A DNA stretch of 26,186 nt, taken from the NCBI GenBank assembly GCA_018623895.1, contig JAAZUY010000003.1, forward strand, positions 1 through 26,186. Direction: 5' to 3'. Shown here piece after piece: positions 24,650 to 26,186 of this stretch. The notes below the pieces were generated by a model. The model was not told the origin of the DNA. It ran no database searches and saw only the letters and a list, made by a program, of their open reading frames with translations. Numbering within the stretch: position 1 is the stretch's first letter; each line of letters begins with the position of its first letter. The stretch comes from a bacterium. GTDB lineage: Bacteria; Bacillota_I; Bacilli_A; Acholeplasmatales; Acholeplasmataceae. A program made the position numbers and the translations under genes.

Positions 24650-26186
24650 TCACCTCTCTAATGATATCAAGAATTAATGTCACAATTTCTCCAAGTAGCA
24701 GATATATTATAAAGATTACAACTACAATCATTAATCCTGTAAATAATGTAATTAAAAAATTTCCTATAGTATTTTTTAAATCATAGTAATGAATTTCCTT
24801 AATCATAAATAACATATAAAATCCTGTGAAAAACAATGTAATAGCATACATAGCATCAAAAATAAAGCCCTCATTTAATGTTAATACTTGAGATACAATT
24901 GTAATAATAGGTAATCCAATAATAGCTGGCAAAAGAGAATATGAAGTAGCCAAATAGACATCTTTAAATCTTCCCTCACCGTCTCTTATACTGCAAACTA
25001 AATAATTTGCTGAAACAAAAAGTAAGAGAGGAACAAAAACTTTTACAATTTCTTCTACTATGTTTATTTGCGATGAAATAATTGGATTGAATAAAAAATT
25101 AGTTTCATAAATGAAAAACATGTAAAAAATAAAGAATAAAAAGTAATATAAATTTGCTGATGTTATAGATCCTTTAGACTCTCTTTTTATTCCATAATGT
25201 CCATCTATTGGATGTCTTAGAATATAAAATGGATATATGATATCTTTAGTAAATTTTAATTTCATAATTTTTGATTTTATTGTTTTTATTGGTTTTAAAA
25301 TTTTCTCACTAATTTTTAAATATCTACTAACAAGAGTAAATAAAAATACTACTCCTATAAAAATTATCACTGATGATCCTGACTCTAGCAATATATCATT
25401 TCTAACTTCCCAAAATGCATCACTGTATCCTTGAACATCTCTAGCTATCTCATAATAATACAGAGCTTCACGATAATTTTGTACTGCAAAATAAGCATCA
25501 CCAAGACCTTGATTAGCCAAATCAAATAATGCATTTTTTTCTAGCACTTGTTGCCATGGTTCCAATGACTCTTTGTATCTCCCATTTTGATAGAGTTCTA
25601 TAGCATAATGTATTAAATTTGCAAAGGAAGTTGGTGTAAATAATTGTAGTGATTTGGTTTTGTCATCAATTACATACAAATTGTTTTTTGAATCTACTGC
25701 AATACCCGTTGGATTCTGAAATAAACCTTGTACTCCTGAAGAATCCGTTCCACTAAATATGAACAAAACAGATCCATCTGGAGCATATTCAACAATGTAT
25801 CCATTAGATGATATTGTGAAAATAGTTTCATAAGGACCTACAAAAAGATCTTCAACATTATCAAAACCCCAAACTGAAGAGTTATAGACAAAATTAGCTA
25901 TATTAAGTTTAAGATATCCTTCTTGTCCTTTTGTTGTAGTAAGAATTAAACCGTCTTGATCAATGGCAAGATTATATACAGGATCAGGTATTATCTGAAA
26001 CAAATCTCTTCTAGTATTTTCATCAAATAATAAATATGTTACCGTATTTTGCCACGTTGGAGGAATCTTATTTCCTCCAAAATATCCAAAAAATGAGCCA
26101 TCATTCTTGAATTGTGCTAAGCCATTGACATTTCCTGCCAGAAGAACATAAACATTGTTTGCTTTATCAGTTACAACTTTAGTTGG
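24636..26186 (-). CDS. NHL beta-propeller / TPR / YIP1 membrane protein, 5' end cut off
   Basis: The frame is open to the right edge, so 516 residues are visible and the N-terminus is missing; a TTG at 26003 is internal, not the start, since upstream codons continue the same repeats. Visible residues 1-185 are NHL-type propeller blades (VVTDKANNVYVLLAG at the edge, later FQNPTGIAVDSKNNLYVIDD). Residues about 190-262 form two TPR-like helix pairs (YQNGRYKESLEPW, AVQNYREALYYYEIA). A membrane helix (about 272-287) and a basic linker lead to a YIP1-type membrane domain (about 320-516) with five predicted helices. The propeller should face outside or lie at the surface. The 3' end overlaps the DUF5696 start by 14 bp. 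Role unknown; context suggests glucan uptake or sensing. Confidence 0.78.
   Translation of the reverse strand, partial: PTKVVTDKANNVYVLLAGNVNGLAQFKNDGSFFGYFGGNKIPPTWQNTVTYLLFDENTRRDLFQIIPDPVYNLAIDQDGLILTTTKGQEGYLKLNIANFVYNSSVWGFDNVEDLFVGPYETIFTISSNGYIVEYAPDGSVLFIFSGTDSSGVQGLFQNPTGIAVDSKNNLYVIDDKTKSLQLFTPTSFANLIHYAIELYQNGRYKESLEPWQQVLEKNALFDLANQGLGDAYFAVQNYREALYYYEIARDVQGYSDAFWEVRNDILLESGSSVIIFIGVVFLFTLVSRYLKISEKILKPIKTIKSKIMKLKFTKDIIYPFYILRHPIDGHYGIKRESKGSITSANLYYFLFFIFYMFFIYETNFLFNPIISSQINIVEEIVKVFVPLLLFVSANYLVCSIRDGEGRFKDVYLATSYSLLPAIIGLPIITIVSQVLTLNEGFIFDAMYAITLFFTGFYMLFMIKEIHYYDLKNTIGNFLITLFTGLMIVVVIFIIYLLLGEIVTLILDIIREVNVRA

Noticed and set aside
26001..26003. TTG at 26001-26003 as start of the YIP1 protein.
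   Set aside because: The 61 codons upstream to the right edge are open and encode more propeller-like repeat, so the start is outside the window.
1..26186. Possible UGA-as-tryptophan code (Mycoplasma type), suggested by the low GC.
   Set aside because: TGA ends several full-length conserved proteins, Trp is TGG throughout, and no conserved protein needs TGA readthrough.
1..26186. CRISPR arrays, insertion sequences, toxin-antitoxin or phage genes.
   Set aside because: No regularly spaced repeats, transposase, integrase or phage structural genes were found in the frames read.

Overview
The window is AT-rich, gene-dense bacterial DNA (26 kb, about 22 protein genes plus one tRNA). It uses the standard genetic code: TGA is a true stop after the conserved C-termini of several genes (DUF6320 protein, first NUDIX protein, nadE, malF-type permease), and Trp is written TGG. 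Low GC, a Firmicutes-style hrcA-grpE-dnaK-dnaJ operon with CIRCE-like operators, compact operons with 4-17 bp overlaps, and the spread of best family matches suggest a free-living or deep-branching relative of the Mollicutes (Acholeplasma / Haloplasma / Izemoplasma type) or a close low-GC Firmicute. This placement is inference; no 16S or multi-marker data are in the window. There is no sign of phage, insertion sequence or CRISPR.

Layout. (1) 1-1991, plus strand: the end of a condensation-like acyltransferase, a zinc-ribbon membrane protein (DUF6320) and a divergent prephenate dehydratase, all overlapping. They converge on (2) 1996-3192, minus, a class I aminotransferase that could finish phenylalanine synthesis. 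(3) 3285-10344, minus: a housekeeping operon rsmH - nadD - nadE - mnmA - recD2 - NUDIX hydrolase, covering rRNA methylation, the last two steps of NAD synthesis, tRNA 2-thiolation, DNA repair helicase and nucleotide clean-up. (4) 10389-16623, minus: the heat-shock operon hrcA - grpE - dnaK - dnaJ, continuing into lplA (lipoate ligase), yceD-like DUF177 and rpmF, with a strong promoter overlapped by two degenerate CIRCE operators and a second promoter just before rpmF. (5) 16635-18369, minus: a probably leaderless NUDIX hydrolase, aldose 1-epimerase and rpmG (L33), closed by a clear terminator. (6) 18395-19045, minus: a Pr6Pr-type membrane protein. (7) 19132-19207, plus: tRNA-Lys(CTT) with its own promoter and terminator. 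(8) 19228-26186, minus: a beta-glucan locus, read from the right edge as NHL-propeller/TPR/YIP1 membrane protein, DUF5696 exported protein, two sugar ABC permeases and a GH16 lipoprotein (laminarinase/licheninase type).

The most interesting part is the glucan locus. The GH16 enzyme would cut beta-1,3(-1,4)-glucan at the cell surface and the permease pair would import oligosaccharides. The two large conserved but poorly understood proteins, DUF5696 and the propeller-TPR-YIP1 protein, are translationally coupled to the transporter, so they probably belong to the same machine. DUF5696 looks in the sequence like a cryptic glycoside-hydrolase-type protein (beta-sandwich, barrel-like middle, C-terminal beta domain). 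The solute-binding protein and ATPase are not in the window.
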